A stretch of DNA of 64,000 bases from Sodiomyces alkalinus F11 (lineage: Eukaryota > Ascomycota > Sordariomycetes > Glomerellales > Plectosphaerellaceae). The stretch's first letter is position 1; each line of letters starts with the position of its first letter. A program made the translations under genes and the position numbers. This document shows, in pieces, positions 12,399 through 22,685 of the stretch. The notes beneath the pieces were generated by a model, which worked only from the letters and a program-made list of their open reading frames with translations, made no database searches and was not told where the DNA came from. The stretch spans positions 5,946,385 to 6,010,384 of the forward strand of contig NW_021167079.1 of NCBI RefSeq assembly GCF_003711515.1, in the 5' to 3' direction.

Positions 12399-13802
12399 GA
12401 TGGGCAGGCGGTTTGGCGAAGGCTCTGAGCAGCCTAACTATAAGTATGGTCTGGCGGAATCGTTGTAATGTCGGGCAAAGCGGTAGGATGATATAATAAC
12501 AGCAGATCAGAAGCTCAAAGGTCCTCCTGCATTGAGCCAGAGTCCCGACCGGCAGCAGAGATACTGGCACTCGGCCCCAGGTATTGTTTGCCGACAAGTC
12601 GCTGTCGTCGCGAGCGATCGTTTTCGATTCGGAACGGCAAAACACGAAGATGACGAGGCCTGCGAGGCGAACGAGATGGTTGCGGCTAAAAAGGCACGAG
12701 CGTTAGACGAGGAAACACGTATGCAAGTTCACTTGGAGCAACACATACTGTACTGCGTAACTGACACCGTATCTGGGTCTGGATAAAGCGGATGCGTAAC
12801 GGGACTTGGCGCGAGGAGGTAGGGCTGTCGGTTCTGCCGAGTCAATGATCAATCTAGGGTAGAGCGAACACAAACGCGACAACGGCCCAACTGCCAGAAA
12901 CAAAAAGGAACAGTCTGGATGGGCGATCTGCGGAAATTAGCCCGTGTCTGTGGAGGCGCTTGACAGAAGGTCAATCGAGGCGGGTGGCGTAGGTACGCAC
13001 GAAGAAACAAGGTGTGGAGAGGGTTGCACGGAGTACCAGCTACGTACCTACAAATACGGAGCACCTTACATTATAGGTACCTTGCAGTACGTTTGTCTCC
13101 GCATGAAGGACGTCTCTCAGAAGTGATGTAATCAGGAGGGGTGGAAAGGCCAGTCCAAGGCATGATGACTAAGGCAAGAGGTGCTCTCCTTTACGGAGTA
13201 ATTACACCATATAAGGTCAGTAAAGCGACATTGAAGCGTCGAGGCACTCGTCTTTTGCCTTGCTTCCACGCAGACCACCGTCTCGCACTCAGAGTTTGCG
13301 AAAAGCCGAGCCATAATTACTGTCTGCGAAGCGAAGGCTATGAAGCTTCGTGTATTCCACGTAATTGACATTTGGTATTCACGCCCTACTATTTCAGCCT
13401 CGTCAAAATAAAAAGCAAGCCAGACAATCACCGGCCAATACGATCCCATCAACACACGCCGCGCTCCTGTTGCTCCATGCACAAAAGATAAATACCAATT
13501 TCCCCTACAGGCCAGCCAGTTGTCCTAGCGTTCTGTACCTTATGATTAGACGGGTGTTGATCGCCACGGCAGGTCCTCGTCGCCCACTCCACCGCATCCG
13601 CAAAGCTGGATCTTGGCCATGGTCTGGATAAGCCAAGTTGCGAAGCAGGATACGCCGAGAACGACTTGCTACCCCTTTCCCGCAGGTTTTGTCTATTTGA
13701 ATGAAAGAATCAATTTTTGGTTTCTTTTTTCCTGGTCATTCAAAATACGCCGACCATCCTGGAATGTATCCAGCGGGTATTTTAGTCGTTGTTGCAGTTG
13801 AT
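12399..13802. other. intergenic region between epsin and SAS3
   Basis: Promoter of the minus-strand epsin gene and 3' flank of the acetyltransferase gene. It contains ACGGAGTACC (about 13029-13038) and TTACGGAGTAATTAC (13191-13205), members of the dispersed palindromic word family reported in the findings. No gene was recognised. Confidence 0.5.
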
Positions 13803-16800
13803 TCAGGTTATGTTGGTTGTGGCGGTAGTCGCGGGCACCTCCGATGACCCAGATGGGTGTGATCCTGCTTCCGAGCCATCAAATCGAACCCGAACCGTGT
13901 CCATTGCCTGAGAAGCATCAACGTTCGGGGAGGCTTCATCCTCGGTTGGTTTCTTGGTTTTAAGTTCAGCAAGCTTGCGCCTTTCCTCAATCCACGCAGG
14001 GGGAAACCCAGGACCACTGGCAGCATTCCCGTAGTCGCTCTTTTTAGTGCCCTTAGGCCAACGGCCCGGGCCACGGCCTGTCCCGCCGGTTTTGCGGCGT
14101 GACGAATTGTTGGGTTTAGTGCTCCTAACCGCTGCTCGCCGTACACTACTGCCTGCTGAACGCTGCAGCCTTGGGATTCTCCCAGAAGAGTGTGCCTTCG
14201 TCGGCTGCGCAATTGTAGATCGGGGTCGATCGGTGCGCCGGCCGCTGAGTGGTGGGAATACCTCGAACCTCGACACCGGGATGTCCTTGTAAGCCTCAGC
14301 CCAGTTTTTCGTCTCGACACAGTTAGAGCCAGTCTCCCTTTGTCCAGGTGGCAGGCTTTCAACCCGATCTGTCATTTCTTGATCTGACATATCGCGTGGC
14401 TCAGTGGACGGTCTGACTTGTGTGTAACTTGACCCAACGTCGTTGAAAGCACTTGTCTCTTTCGAACCTTCCAACGAGCCACACTCACGCACAGGGGTGA
14501 GTAGCTTGTCCGGAGGCCCGACTTCGAGCCCATTGGGAATGTGATTCGACGAGGACTCCAATGCTTCGCCCGCTACCCCGCGACCCTCGTCCTCCTCGCG
14601 AGGGGCGATGGCGGTTATGGCGGGACCCAACTCGAAATTGGTAGCACTGCCGCGTCCCATAACGTACGGTGTCCACGTCAGGGCCTCGGGGTTAAGCTTG
14701 ACATAATTTTTTGACTCCCATTTGGCCATGTACTCGCGGCAGTAGGCAAGGTTTACTCGGAAACCATAGAGGCCGGTCCGACTATCCCGAATCAGGCACC
14801 TCAGCCCTTCCAGGGCCGCAATCACGTCGTCGGGCGTTAATCCAGTGTCGTCGGAAATTTGTCTGAGGCTCAACCCTGCAGGGCGGTCATTCTTCTCCGC
14901 ATCGTGCCAACATTCCAGTAGATACCGGCATATGACTAGTCGCCAATAGTTTCTGTACGACACGAGACCCATGTCGGACAGGGGTTTCTCGGGTGAGCCC
15001 GTTTTCCGCTCGACTCGGGTGAGAAGATAGGAAAAGTCGATCAAGAGATTGCCATATCCCTTGCGCTGGTGTATTGGCAACGTTAGGATGCAGGAGACGT
15101 TGTTCTGGCTGCTCGCTCGCTTCTCCTTCGAAAAATAACCCACGAAGTGATATCCGAGTTCGTCATACTCGCATAGTACATAGAATAAAAATGGCTCGAC
15201 GTCATAATAGAGCGTTTTGGACCCGAGGAAGAGCTTCGCGAGTAGGCAAAGGTTCTGGCAGTAGACAGGATTTTTTCGCCCATCAACCTCAAAAACCGAC
15301 ACAGAGCCATGTCGGTAAATCTCGTCTCCAGGAGGGTGCTTGGCGGGACATTTGAGTTTATGCCGCCAAGCCACGTAGTCCGAATTCATATACTTCAAGC
15401 AGAATTCGCAGATATATAGAATGCGGTTCCTGCTATATTCCTCTGGATATGGTGCAGCGTACCAGGTGTCAATTTCCCAGCCGCCGAACTCAATGCATTC
15501 GATGTGGCTGGCAGGTCCGGAATTTTTCTTGAGCTTCCGGCCTTTCTCAGGAGCATCGTCGCCATGCTTGACGACGTGCAGTAATCGCCACTCCTCCTCG
15601 GCTTTCTGTTTTGCCTCGTCAAATCGCTTTCGATCGTCGTTGGTGGGTAGGGTTTTGGATGTGTCGGCCTCGGCATCGTTGAGGATCCCCCCGTATGGTC
15701 TAGTTTTCATCTCATCGGTTTCCCGCTCCATGAAAGAATAGAATGGTTGAGGTGCGGTGGAAGACATGAGGGGCGCCTCCCAGTTGACGGGTGGTGCTCG
15801 CGATGCCCTCCTTCCGTCGGTTTGGGTTTTTCGTTTTCGGCCTGTGCTCAACTTTTCGGATACGACTTGGCGCAGCATATCTGGGTCAAGACGCATTTTG
15901 ACGACCATCCTCCGACCCCTTCGCGTTATGGTCACAGCCGATTTATTACGTCCAACTTTCAGGCGTAACTTGCGTGGCCGCTCACCATCTGCTGTCTCCG
16001 AGCGTGTATGTAGTGACGCATTATCAGAGTTATATTTTCGATCGTCAGGAACCCGTCCCTGACGTCTGCGACGCGACATGGCCGTAGCATCCGTTCCGAC
16101 GGACGATGATGCTTTCCGCTTGCGAAGCGACCGGGATCCGTCCTGGGAGTCGCCGTCTATAAAGCCTGGGCCGCCCACAGAACTTGTGTCATTGTGTCCA
16201 CCAAGCCCATCTTGGGCCAACTGTAGGCTTCCCATTGCTTGTTGTTGAGTTGAGTGTGTAGAGGATAAGGAGGTTCGAGAAGCATGTATGCTCGCATGGT
16301 CGACTGCACCAACGGGGAGCTTAGCATCATCTTCCGACGACGCGCACTCGGGACATTTCCAATGGCGGGTGTCTAGAAACATCTTAGTTGATAGAAGAGA
16401 CAGAGAATTCACTGCGCAGGGAAACCTACCCCCAGATTGCCCCAAAGAACCGGCTACTCGAGCACAATATTGGTGCGCTAGATCACCAATTAGCCAGTGA
16501 TAAACCAAGTGGCGGAATGATGCATGCATACAGCTCTCCCCGCAGCCCACACATGCCAAAGGCTCTTCAAACTCTTCTCCGGGGTCGTGTTCTTCCTCTT
16601 GTTTGCAGAACACGCAGAGGTTGGGCGTCAGCGCTTCTGATTCGTCTTCGTCGTCCCATTCTGGCGCATCTTCCCATGCCACTTCCGCATCAGACTCTTC
16701 CGACGTGTTCCTCCGGGAAACAGAGTCATAATCGCTTTCGTCCTTCCCTGCCATATCGAGCCCATCTACACTCTGGTCATCCTTAGATCCTCCACGCACA

Positions 16801-17243
16801 ACATTGCCCACATCGCCACGTATACTGTACTCCTCCTCGCTGTCTCCATTTGTACTGTGGTTCGAACGACTGCTCTGACTTCCGTCGTCGGACACAGGTT
16901 CATCAGAATATCGTTGATCGGTCTCCACTACCATTGCATTCCCTTGGCGGAAATCCTCTTCTCCTTCCGCATCTTCTTCGCCATCTGAGTCTTCGTTTCG
17001 TTCAAATTTCGCCTCGATATTTGACGCCATTGTCACGTCCTCTGTCCCTGCCGCTGGGGGGGAATACGGGCCGTTGTCGGCGCCTCGGCTAGTCGACGAA
17101 AAAGCCATATCCGTGGTGTCGTTCTGGTCTAGAGAGCTTCCGTCCAGATGTCGCATAATGCATGTGTCCTCGGATTCGAGGTCCTCTTCGGACACTACCA
17201 CGCTCTGTTGTAACTCCTCTTCCGTTATTTGGGCGTCCGTCAT
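13803..17243 (-). CDS. SAS3: MYST histone acetyltransferase with PHD finger (Sas3/MOZ type)
   Basis: I predict three exons, 16532-17243, 16430-16477 and 16372-13803, giving about 1109 aa. The start of the protein is acidic. A PHD finger at about 208-270 becomes canonical only after two small introns are removed (CVFC, CVGC, HQYC, W then CPEC). The MYST domain covers about 535-860. It has the zinc finger CEFC-x12-H-x5-C, the acetyl-CoA loop QRKGYG and the catalytic-glutamate segment SPEKPLSDMG, and ends in a winged-helix part. PHD plus MYST matches the Sas3 subunit of NuA3, which acetylates histone H3 (mainly K14). A basic, Lys/Arg-rich C-terminal tail follows. Unspliced, the frame also stays open (1146 aa) because both introns are multiples of three without stops. 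The class is secure; the orthology to Sas3 rather than another MYST is inferred from the PHD finger. Confidence 0.9.
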   Translation of the reverse strand: MTDAQITEEELQQSVVVSEEDLESEDTCIMRHLDGSSLDQNDTTDMAFSSTSRGADNGPYSPPAAGTEDVTMASNIEAKFERNEDSDGEEDAEGEEDFRQGNAMVVETDQRYSDEPVSDDGSQSSRSNHSTNGDSEEEYSIRGDVGNVVRGGSKDDQSVDGLDMAGKDESDYDSVSRRNTSEESDAEVAWEDAPEWDDEDESEALTPNLCVFCKQEEEHDPGEEFEEPLACVGCGESCMHASFRHLVYHWLIGDLAHQYCARVAGSLGQSGGRFPCAVNSLSLLSTKMFLDTRHWKCPECASSEDDAKLPVGAVDHASIHASRTSLSSTHSTQQQAMGSLQLAQDGLGGHNDTSSVGGPGFIDGDSQDGSRSLRKRKASSSVGTDATAMSRRRRQGRVPDDRKYNSDNASLHTRSETADGERPRKLRLKVGRNKSAVTITRRGRRMVVKMRLDPDMLRQVVSEKLSTGRKRKTQTDGRRASRAPPVNWEAPLMSSTAPQPFYSFMERETDEMKTRPYGGILNDAEADTSKTLPTNDDRKRFDEAKQKAEEEWRLLHVVKHGDDAPEKGRKLKKNSGPASHIECIEFGGWEIDTWYAAPYPEEYSRNRILYICEFCLKYMNSDYVAWRHKLKCPAKHPPGDEIYRHGSVSVFEVDGRKNPVYCQNLCLLAKLFLGSKTLYYDVEPFLFYVLCEYDELGYHFVGYFSKEKRASSQNNVSCILTLPIHQRKGYGNLLIDFSYLLTRVERKTGSPEKPLSDMGLVSYRNYWRLVICRYLLECWHDAEKNDRPAGLSLRQISDDTGLTPDDVIAALEGLRCLIRDSRTGLYGFRVNLAYCREYMAKWESKNYVKLNPEALTWTPYVMGRGSATNFELGPAITAIAPREEDEGRGVAGEALESSSNHIPNGLEVGPPDKLLTPVRECGSLEGSKETSAFNDVGSSYTQVRPSTEPRDMSDQEMTDRVESLPPGQRETGSNCVETKNWAEAYKDIPVSRFEVFPPLSGRRTDRPRSTIAQPTKAHSSGRIPRLQRSAGSSVRRAAVRSTKPNNSSRRKTGGTGRGPGRWPKGTKKSDYGNAASGPGFPPAWIEERRKLAELKTKKPTEDEASPNVDASQAMDTVRVRFDGSEAGSHPSGSSEVPATTATTNIT
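16373..16429 (-). other. stop-free 57-nt intron inside the Sas3 PHD finger
   Basis: Donor GTAGGT, branch CTAAG and acceptor TTTCTAG on the minus strand. Splicing joins QSG to DTRHWKCPEC, the usual last zinc pair of a PHD finger. The intron is 19 codons without a stop. Confidence 0.85.
16478..16531 (-). other. stop-free 54-nt intron inside the Sas3 PHD finger
   Basis: Donor GTATGC, branch-like CTAAT and acceptor CTAG are present on the minus strand. Removing it joins CVGCGES to SHQYCAR and restores the PHD zinc-ligand spacing. The length is 18 codons with no stop, so unspliced RNA stays in frame. Confidence 0.85.
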
Positions 17244-17830
17244 CCCTCCGGGGGTTGATGTTTCGTCGAGGATGGGTAAGATATAAGTTGACGGACGATA
17301 CGGGTTCTGAATCCGTGCAAAAAGGTCTTAATGTCGCATGGTATCCTTGTCTGTACGGTAGAGAATCGTGGCTTGATCCATAATATGTGCAGAACTGGAG
17401 GACTCGCGTTGAAACTCTAGAGGCTCCTCGACGTGTCGTCACGCGAAATGATCAAGAGCAATGGACGGATACGGGGTAAGTACTCGGTAATCACGGGGGC
17501 ACGCGATGGGCAATGCGGATTACTAAGGACATTCACATCAAGCCTATCCGTATTTGGCTAAGGTTAGGTACCTAGTAGGCAGTATCTGCACAAGTATTAC
17601 TAGCTACAACGATAATTCGCTTAGTTACTTACGTAGGCTATCAAGGAAGTCATGTGATTTGTTCGGTCTTGATTGACATCAATCCGTCAACTCCATTCCG
17701 CGTTCGTACGATAGAGCTTCGTGAAACAGCAACAGCCCATACGACTCGCAGGCATTGCGCAATCGGAACCATCGCTGCCTCATCGGCCAACACATTTCCC
17801 GACCAGCTTTCCGTATATCCGATCATCACC
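17244..17830. promoter_or_regulatory. divergent promoter region SAS3 / NDUFA1
   Basis: The 587 bp between two start codons on opposite strands must hold both promoters. CCTACGTAAGTAACTAAG-like AT-rich sequence and a TAGGTACCTAG word (about 17566-17576) are present. I see no clear TATA box or named factor site. Confidence 0.5.
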
Positions 17831-18341
17831 ATGCCGGTCCCTTTCGAAGCACTCATCCCGTATGGGATCATCATTGCCGTACGGATAGCGAATTCCCCCA
17901 CATCAATGTCAAGCTCGCAACACTAAAGTTCCCCGCAGATGTTCGGAATAACTGGAACTGGTCTTGCTATCGTCAAGGGAATTGAGAACGGAGGAAAGAA
18001 GCCACGCTTTGGGTTGGATCAGTGGGATAAGGTATGTTGTTCTCTGCTCTGTATTCCACAGCGTATCCTTGATCTTGTCGGCAGGATGCTAACTACTCTT
18101 CAGCAAAGTAAATACCCTTTTGAACACTTCCTACGACGACCACCTGCTAATCCTGGATCTAGTGATGGATCGGGACCGCCGCTTGACAGGAAACCTACGA
18201 GGCCAAACCGATACCCCAGTTGCACCTACAGGTTTCGAGTTAAACAATCCCTGGAGGGTTCGTTCTGCACTTCGGACCCAGCGCATTGAGCCATGAAACT
18301 GCGGCTGACACTTTCTACAGCTGGAGAAAAGGATCTCGTAG
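17831..18341 (+). CDS. NADH:ubiquinone oxidoreductase MWFE subunit (NDUFA1)
   Basis: Five exons: 17831-17878, 17939-18031, 18104-18107, 18163-18257 and 18321-18341, giving 86 aa. The protein starts MPVPFEALIPYGIIIA, with one N-terminal membrane helix running on to MFGITGTGLAIVKGIENGG. It then reads LDQWDKQMMDRDRRLTG and ends NNPWRLEKRIS. This is the small single-span accessory subunit of the complex I membrane arm in the inner mitochondrial membrane. The third exon is only 4 nt (CAAA). Without it, the reading frame runs into TGA directly after DQWDK; with it, the conserved QMMDRDRRL motif is restored. Flanking signals are strong: CTAAC, then CTTCAG before it, and GTAAAT after it with CTAAT and TCTAG downstream. 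It is divergent from SAS3 and convergent with NCS6. There was too little open frame in any one exon for ordinary ORF detection. Confidence 0.9.
18104..18107 (+). other. 4-nt microexon (CAAA) of the MWFE gene
   Basis: It lies between introns 18032-18103 (GTATGT...CTTCAG) and 18108-18162 (GTAAAT...TCTAG). It supplies CAA plus the first base of ATG, giving Gln-Met in the junction DKQMMDRD. No other pairing of local GT and AG sites gives the conserved frame. Confidence 0.85.
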
Positions 18342-18580
18342 CCGAAACTGGCACATCGAATCCATGCAGGCGCCATATATGCGGAGAACTGAAGGACGAT
18401 GCATCGCCCGAGGTATGGACCTCGTGACAGGTCCCACGACGTACGATGATGGAGTCTTTTTATCTCTCCCGTACATAGACTGGATGGTTGGCGCCAATAA
18501 TAGACTGTTTCATGGTTACTCTGATCAGTCGCTGCCGGTGGTGGGAGTCGGCCATGAGAACGGCAGCATAAGTCACAGAG

Positions 18581-19765
18581 TTATATTTGAGTTCCCCGTT
18601 TGTTCCGATTCAAGCTCTCAACAAGCAAACAAGCTTGGCAAAATGTCTGGCTGGACATATAGCCACAGCTCTGGCACCTTCCCAGCTTTTGCCCCCCAGA
18701 AACGGTGGTAGCCGTCTTGGAAATACTGTTTTCCTTTGTTCCTTGGTGGTCGGAAATTCTTGCGGTCAAATCCGCTTCCATAGTATTGCCATTTCCAGTG
18801 GTGTGCTCTTTGTGTCGAATCTCTAGTCCCGCCAACCTGCCACCTGCGAGACCCGTTTTCGGACCGCATCCCGAATTCTCGACTTCCTCTTCCAGTGCGT
18901 CGGTGGAGGAACAGGCACAAGAACCCGTCGGCGCGATACCCGGCACGAGTCGACCCATATCCTCTCCACTCCGTACAACGTCGAGAATAGCGCTAGGCCT
19001 TACTCGCTCGAGATTCTTGATTAATGTACGCGCAGTGCCTCGGAACGCTTCGGGACTGTATACGCATTCGGTGCTGAAATAGTCTAGCTTTTTATAATGG
19101 GCGTATAGAACGATCTCTTTTTCGTATGAGTATTTCAGAGGTTTACTCCGCTTCACTTCGCTGCTGTCATCGCCCGTGACAATCCTTGTGCTCCGTGAGA
19201 GGCGAGGTAGGTCGCCCCTGAGAAGATTCATGAGGATAGTCTCTGCCATGTCGTCCGCATTATGGCCGGTGACCAAATGTTTGATCCCCAGCATCTTGGC
19301 TCCTCGGTCAAGAGCCTGTCGGCGGAATACGCCACAGTAAGTGCAGTTACCCTTCTTGCCGATCGCATCGACGACCTGATCCATTGTCCAGCCATAAAGC
19401 CTGTCATACCCCAGTACTGTCAATGGGAGGTCGTATTGCGCAGCATTCCGCTTCACCGTCTCCAGAGAATCATCCCTGTAGCCTTTAATGCCTTCGTCGA
19501 TGCTCAGGAGCGTCAGCTCTACACCATAGTCGTGGCGTGCGTTGAGTGTCTTGAGCACAGAGGCAAGAACCGTCGAATCCTTGCCACCCGACGCCCCAAT
19601 AGCGACTCTTTCTCCCCGAGTGAAAAGTCTCGATGAGACAATGGTATGATGCACTTCGTCTTCGAATACGGCAATGAAGCAAGCCTTGCAGAGCTTGTGG
19701 TGATTCTTCGGTCTTTTGATAACCGCCCGGGCAGATTTGCATCCCGCACAGATCGAGGGAGCCAT
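18581..19765 (-). CDS. NCS6: Cytoplasmic tRNA 2-thiolation protein 1 (Ncs6/Ctu1)
   Basis: Intronless, 394 aa. It opens with the zinc-type pairs CAGC and CKAC. The ATP-pyrophosphatase P-loop SGGKDS is at residues 59-64. CTYCGVFRR follows at about 141, then the [19 protein letters not shown] block, and a C-terminal pair of CxxC motifs (CQSC, CQAC). With its partner Ncs2/Ctu2 and the Urm1 sulfur relay, this enzyme adds the 2-thio group to wobble U34 of Lys, Glu and Gln tRNAs in the cytosol. The length is near that of fungal homologues. A Ser/Thr/Gly-rich insertion lies between about 290 and 365, before the final zinc motifs. The gene is divergent from RPL8, only 331 bp apart, so two translation-related genes may share control, although this is only inference from spacing. 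Confidence 0.95.
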   Translation of the reverse strand: MAPSICAGCKSARAVIKRPKNHHKLCKACFIAVFEDEVHHTIVSSRLFTRGERVAIGASGGKDSTVLASVLKTLNARHDYGVELTLLSIDEGIKGYRDDSLETVKRNAAQYDLPLTVLGYDRLYGWTMDQVVDAIGKKGNCTYCGVFRRQALDRGAKMLGIKHLVTGHNADDMAETILMNLLRGDLPRLSRSTRIVTGDDSSEVKRSKPLKYSYEKEIVLYAHYKKLDYFSTECVYSPEAFRGTARTLIKNLERVRPSAILDVVRSGEDMGRLVPGIAPTGSCACSSTDALEEEVENSGCGPKTGLAGGRLAGLEIRHKEHTTGNGNTMEADLTARISDHQGTKENSISKTATTVSGGQKLGRCQSCGYMSSQTFCQACLLVESLNRNKRGTQI

Positions 19766-20096
19766 CTTCGTCGAGTGGCGTGCGGGGTGATTGTTTGGAT
19801 CAAAGTACGTAGCATCTGGTTGGTAATGGTAAGGCGATGATCAAAACCAAGCAGGGGTCCCGATAATTTGGGGTGCTGACATAATACTGTCCCCACGAAA
19901 AACCGGAAAGCACCTACATTTGGACGGTGACCCGATACTTCGGTATTTCTCCGGGGAAACCTAACCGGCGCACACAACTTTTTTTTAACTTTACTTCTTG
20001 AATATCTGCCAACCAGCCCAAAACGTCCGTGGATTTTCGACCTCCCTCGCACAACCACCACCTTTCCCACCATCGACAGCAACCTCGACATCCACG
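19766..20096. promoter_or_regulatory. divergent promoter region NCS6 / RPL8
   Basis: The 331 bp between opposite start codons holds both promoters. On the RPL8 side there is a pyrimidine-rich leader (about 20005-20090) with a run of T residues at 19980-19986, as is common for fungal ribosomal protein genes. No Homol-D/E box was identified. Confidence 0.55.
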
Positions 20097-21273
20097 ATGG
20101 TAAGTTGAGATCATGCGAATGCGGAGTTCCACTCCATAATGCACTCGGAAAGCTATTCTCAATCAACATTCGTAGTGGCGAAAGCACATGCGATGTTGAC
20201 GTTCTCGTCCCTCCAACGGGTCTGGATGGCCATCCATCCTGCCCTGGTGAGGTGACACTTTGGCTGGAGACGGCGTCTGTGGTGCAATTCCATTGCCCAC
20301 GGCCGTCTCTTTAGAGTTCAGGAAAGACATTACGACATTTGGTCAGTTAGCTGATGTCTTTCTTTCTCAATGACAGCCTCCCAAGTCCGGTAAGAAGGTG
20401 GCCCCGGCCCCTTTCCCTCAGGGAAAGGCGGGCAAGAAGGCTCCCAAGGTAGGTCCCATCTCCATTCCCAGTCATGTCGTGCCCTTTAAGCGCTGACATG
20501 TTCTACGCCAGAACCCTCTTCTCGAGAGGCGGCCCCGCAACTTCGGCATCGGCCAGGACATCCAGCCCCGCCGTGACCTGTCCCGCATGGTGAAGTGGCC
20601 TGAATATGTCCGCCTTCAGCGCCAGAGGAAGATCCTCCGTATGCGCCTCAAGGTCCCCCCCGCAATTGCGCAGTTCCAGCACGTTCTCGACCGCAACACC
20701 GCCGCCCAGGCTTTCAAGCTCCTCAACAAGTACCGGCCGGAGACCAAGGCCGAGAAGAAGGAGCGCCTGCTGAAGGAAGCCACCGCTGTCAAGGAGGGCA
20801 AGAAGAAGGAGGATGTCAGCAAGAAGCCCTACACCGTCAAGTACGGCCTGAACCACGTTGTTGGCCTCATTGAGAACAAGAAGGCATCGCTTGTCCTCAT
20901 CCCCAACGACGTCGACCCCATTGAGTTGGTCATCTTCCTCCCTGCTCTCTGCCGCAAGATGGGCATTCCTTATGCCATCATCAAGGGCAAGGCTAGGCTG
21001 GGAACCGTTGTTCACAAGAAGGCAAGTTACCCGTATTATTCTGGATGAAATGCCCACTAACAGCTGGCCCAGACTGCCGCCGTTCTGGCTCTGACCGAGG
21101 TCCGCTCCGAGGACAAGAACGAGCTGTCGAAGCTCATCTCGGCCGTCAAGGAGGGCTATCTGGAGAATACTGAGCAGACCAGGAAGCAGTGGGGTGGTGG
21201 CATCATGGGATCCAAGGCACAGGACCGCATGGAGAAGAAGAGGAAGGCCCTTGAAGCTGCCATCAAGGTCTAA
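20097..21273 (+). CDS. RPL8: 60S ribosomal protein eL8 (L8/L7a)
   Basis: Four exons: 20097-20099 (the ATG alone), 20377-20448, 20512-21021 and 21073-21273, giving 261 aa. The protein reads [17 protein letters not shown] at the N-terminus, then [21 protein letters not shown] and the L7Ae-type RNA-binding core ([42 protein letters not shown]). It ends in a Lys-rich tail, ALEAAIKV. It is a structural protein of the large subunit. The first intron starts immediately after the start codon and is the longest (277 nt). The last intron is of the rare GC-AG class (AAG|GCAAGT to CCCAG), and removing it yields the conserved [15 protein letters not shown]. Alternative GT donors that keep this frame are absent. 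Confidence 0.95.
21022..21072 (+). other. GC-AG intron in RPL8
   Basis: Donor AAG|GCAAGT matches the GC-AG consensus exactly, and the acceptor is GGCCCAG. The intron is 51 nt with a CTAAC branch (about 21057-21061). The join makes HKK-TAAVLAL, conserved in eL8. Confidence 0.9.
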
Positions 21274-22685
21274 AAAAACGATTATGAATATGTGCATGGC
21301 TAATCTCGGAGTGACTCCTTCAGCCTATATGATGATGCTGGTCTAGGTTCTCTACATCTCTCTTTCTGCGGATATGGTCAGCAAAAGTTGGTAGAGGTCA
21401 ATTAGGAGTAAAGGTCTATGCTATGATACCTGTGATTTTTTTTCTTCCACTTTTTTTCGGAAGTTCATACCTCTCGGACTCATCGTGCTACCTCGTATAT
21501 GACATCGCAATGCTTCTGGGGACCTGCACTCTATTACCTCGTCGATGTTGTCTGTTGTGTCCTGGAGGGACAATACCGTACTTAAATCAGAGAATATTAA
21601 GAACAGGCTATTATGTCTATGTATTAAACCCTCCACCCGGGAGTGAGGCCGGAACTACTTTGTAGCCAGCGCATGATGCCTGATCAGTGGTAGGCTGAAT
21701 GAAAAATTAAAACATCGTTCGGCCAGTGATATGCGTCCAACGGTTTATATTAAGTGCTATATAGCAATACCTGACTAAGGCTAGGCAAACATATATCTGC
21801 CTCGCCCGCAGCATGAAAATGTGAGCGAGTGCCCGAGCTCGATCCTGTACATGTTCTGGAAATATGAGTATAGCATAGATACTCCATCTACTTTGTAAGA
21901 TCAATGGAGACACTGCGCAGAAATAGGATGGAAGCTATACAACTGAAAAAGGCGAGTTAGCTATGCATCTTTGTGCGAAAAGTCACGAAAAGAAGCAAGA
22001 GAAAAAAAGTCGTATCAGACTGTTGAGCTTGAATGTAAATGTGATCCACATAGTAATTCAGATCGTATAAGAAGAGAATGTCATCATGGTGTGTAGGAAG
22101 GAAAAGGATAGGGAAACAGTAATGTACGAACCTGATTGATGTGGACTTCAAACCGCTTCTTTTCGGATGGAAGAGAAATCGTGTACGGAGACGTGAGCTT
22201 CCATGTCCATGAAAAATTTCTTAGAGTCTGTGCCGTCCTAAATAGGTATGTTCGTAATAAGCATAATGTAATATCCGTTCGCGAGTACTTTTTATTGCTG
22301 AATGTATTTTCTTACCCTGTATATTGAATAAATACATACGGTGTAGAGTAAAGTGGGCTTCTCGATGTCGGAGCTCTACCTAGTGCATTTTGATGTGGGA
22401 AGTATTATCTGGGACGCCCGTGCCACGCTCTGTACGTCGTTACCTGGAACGCGCCCGTCTGTATCACCCCACCCCACTCTTGAACCCCGCGCAGACATAT
22501 GAAGAACTTCCTAAAGTCCCCATCACAAACCCCTCCTTCTACCATAAGACAACTTGACGCAGCAATATTTTGCCATCGCAACCCTACTCTCACCCAGCCA
22601 GGTGTCAGAGCTTTTACGCAAGTCCAAGAGAACTTCTATCTTTTTTGATCGCATTTTCTATCCGTTGCCGAAACCTATAGCCACC
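21274..22685. other. intergenic region between RPL8 and NTF2
   Basis: About 1.4 kb, AT-rich. It includes the RPL8 3' UTR (from TAA at 21271, followed by an A run) and the NTF2 promoter, with a pyrimidine-rich leader just before 22686. Nothing else was recognised. Confidence 0.5.

Noticed and set aside
20100..20376. C/D or H/ACA snoRNA in the long first intron of RPL8
   Set aside because: Ribosomal protein introns can host snoRNAs, but I could not find a convincing C box plus D box pair or H/ACA fold.
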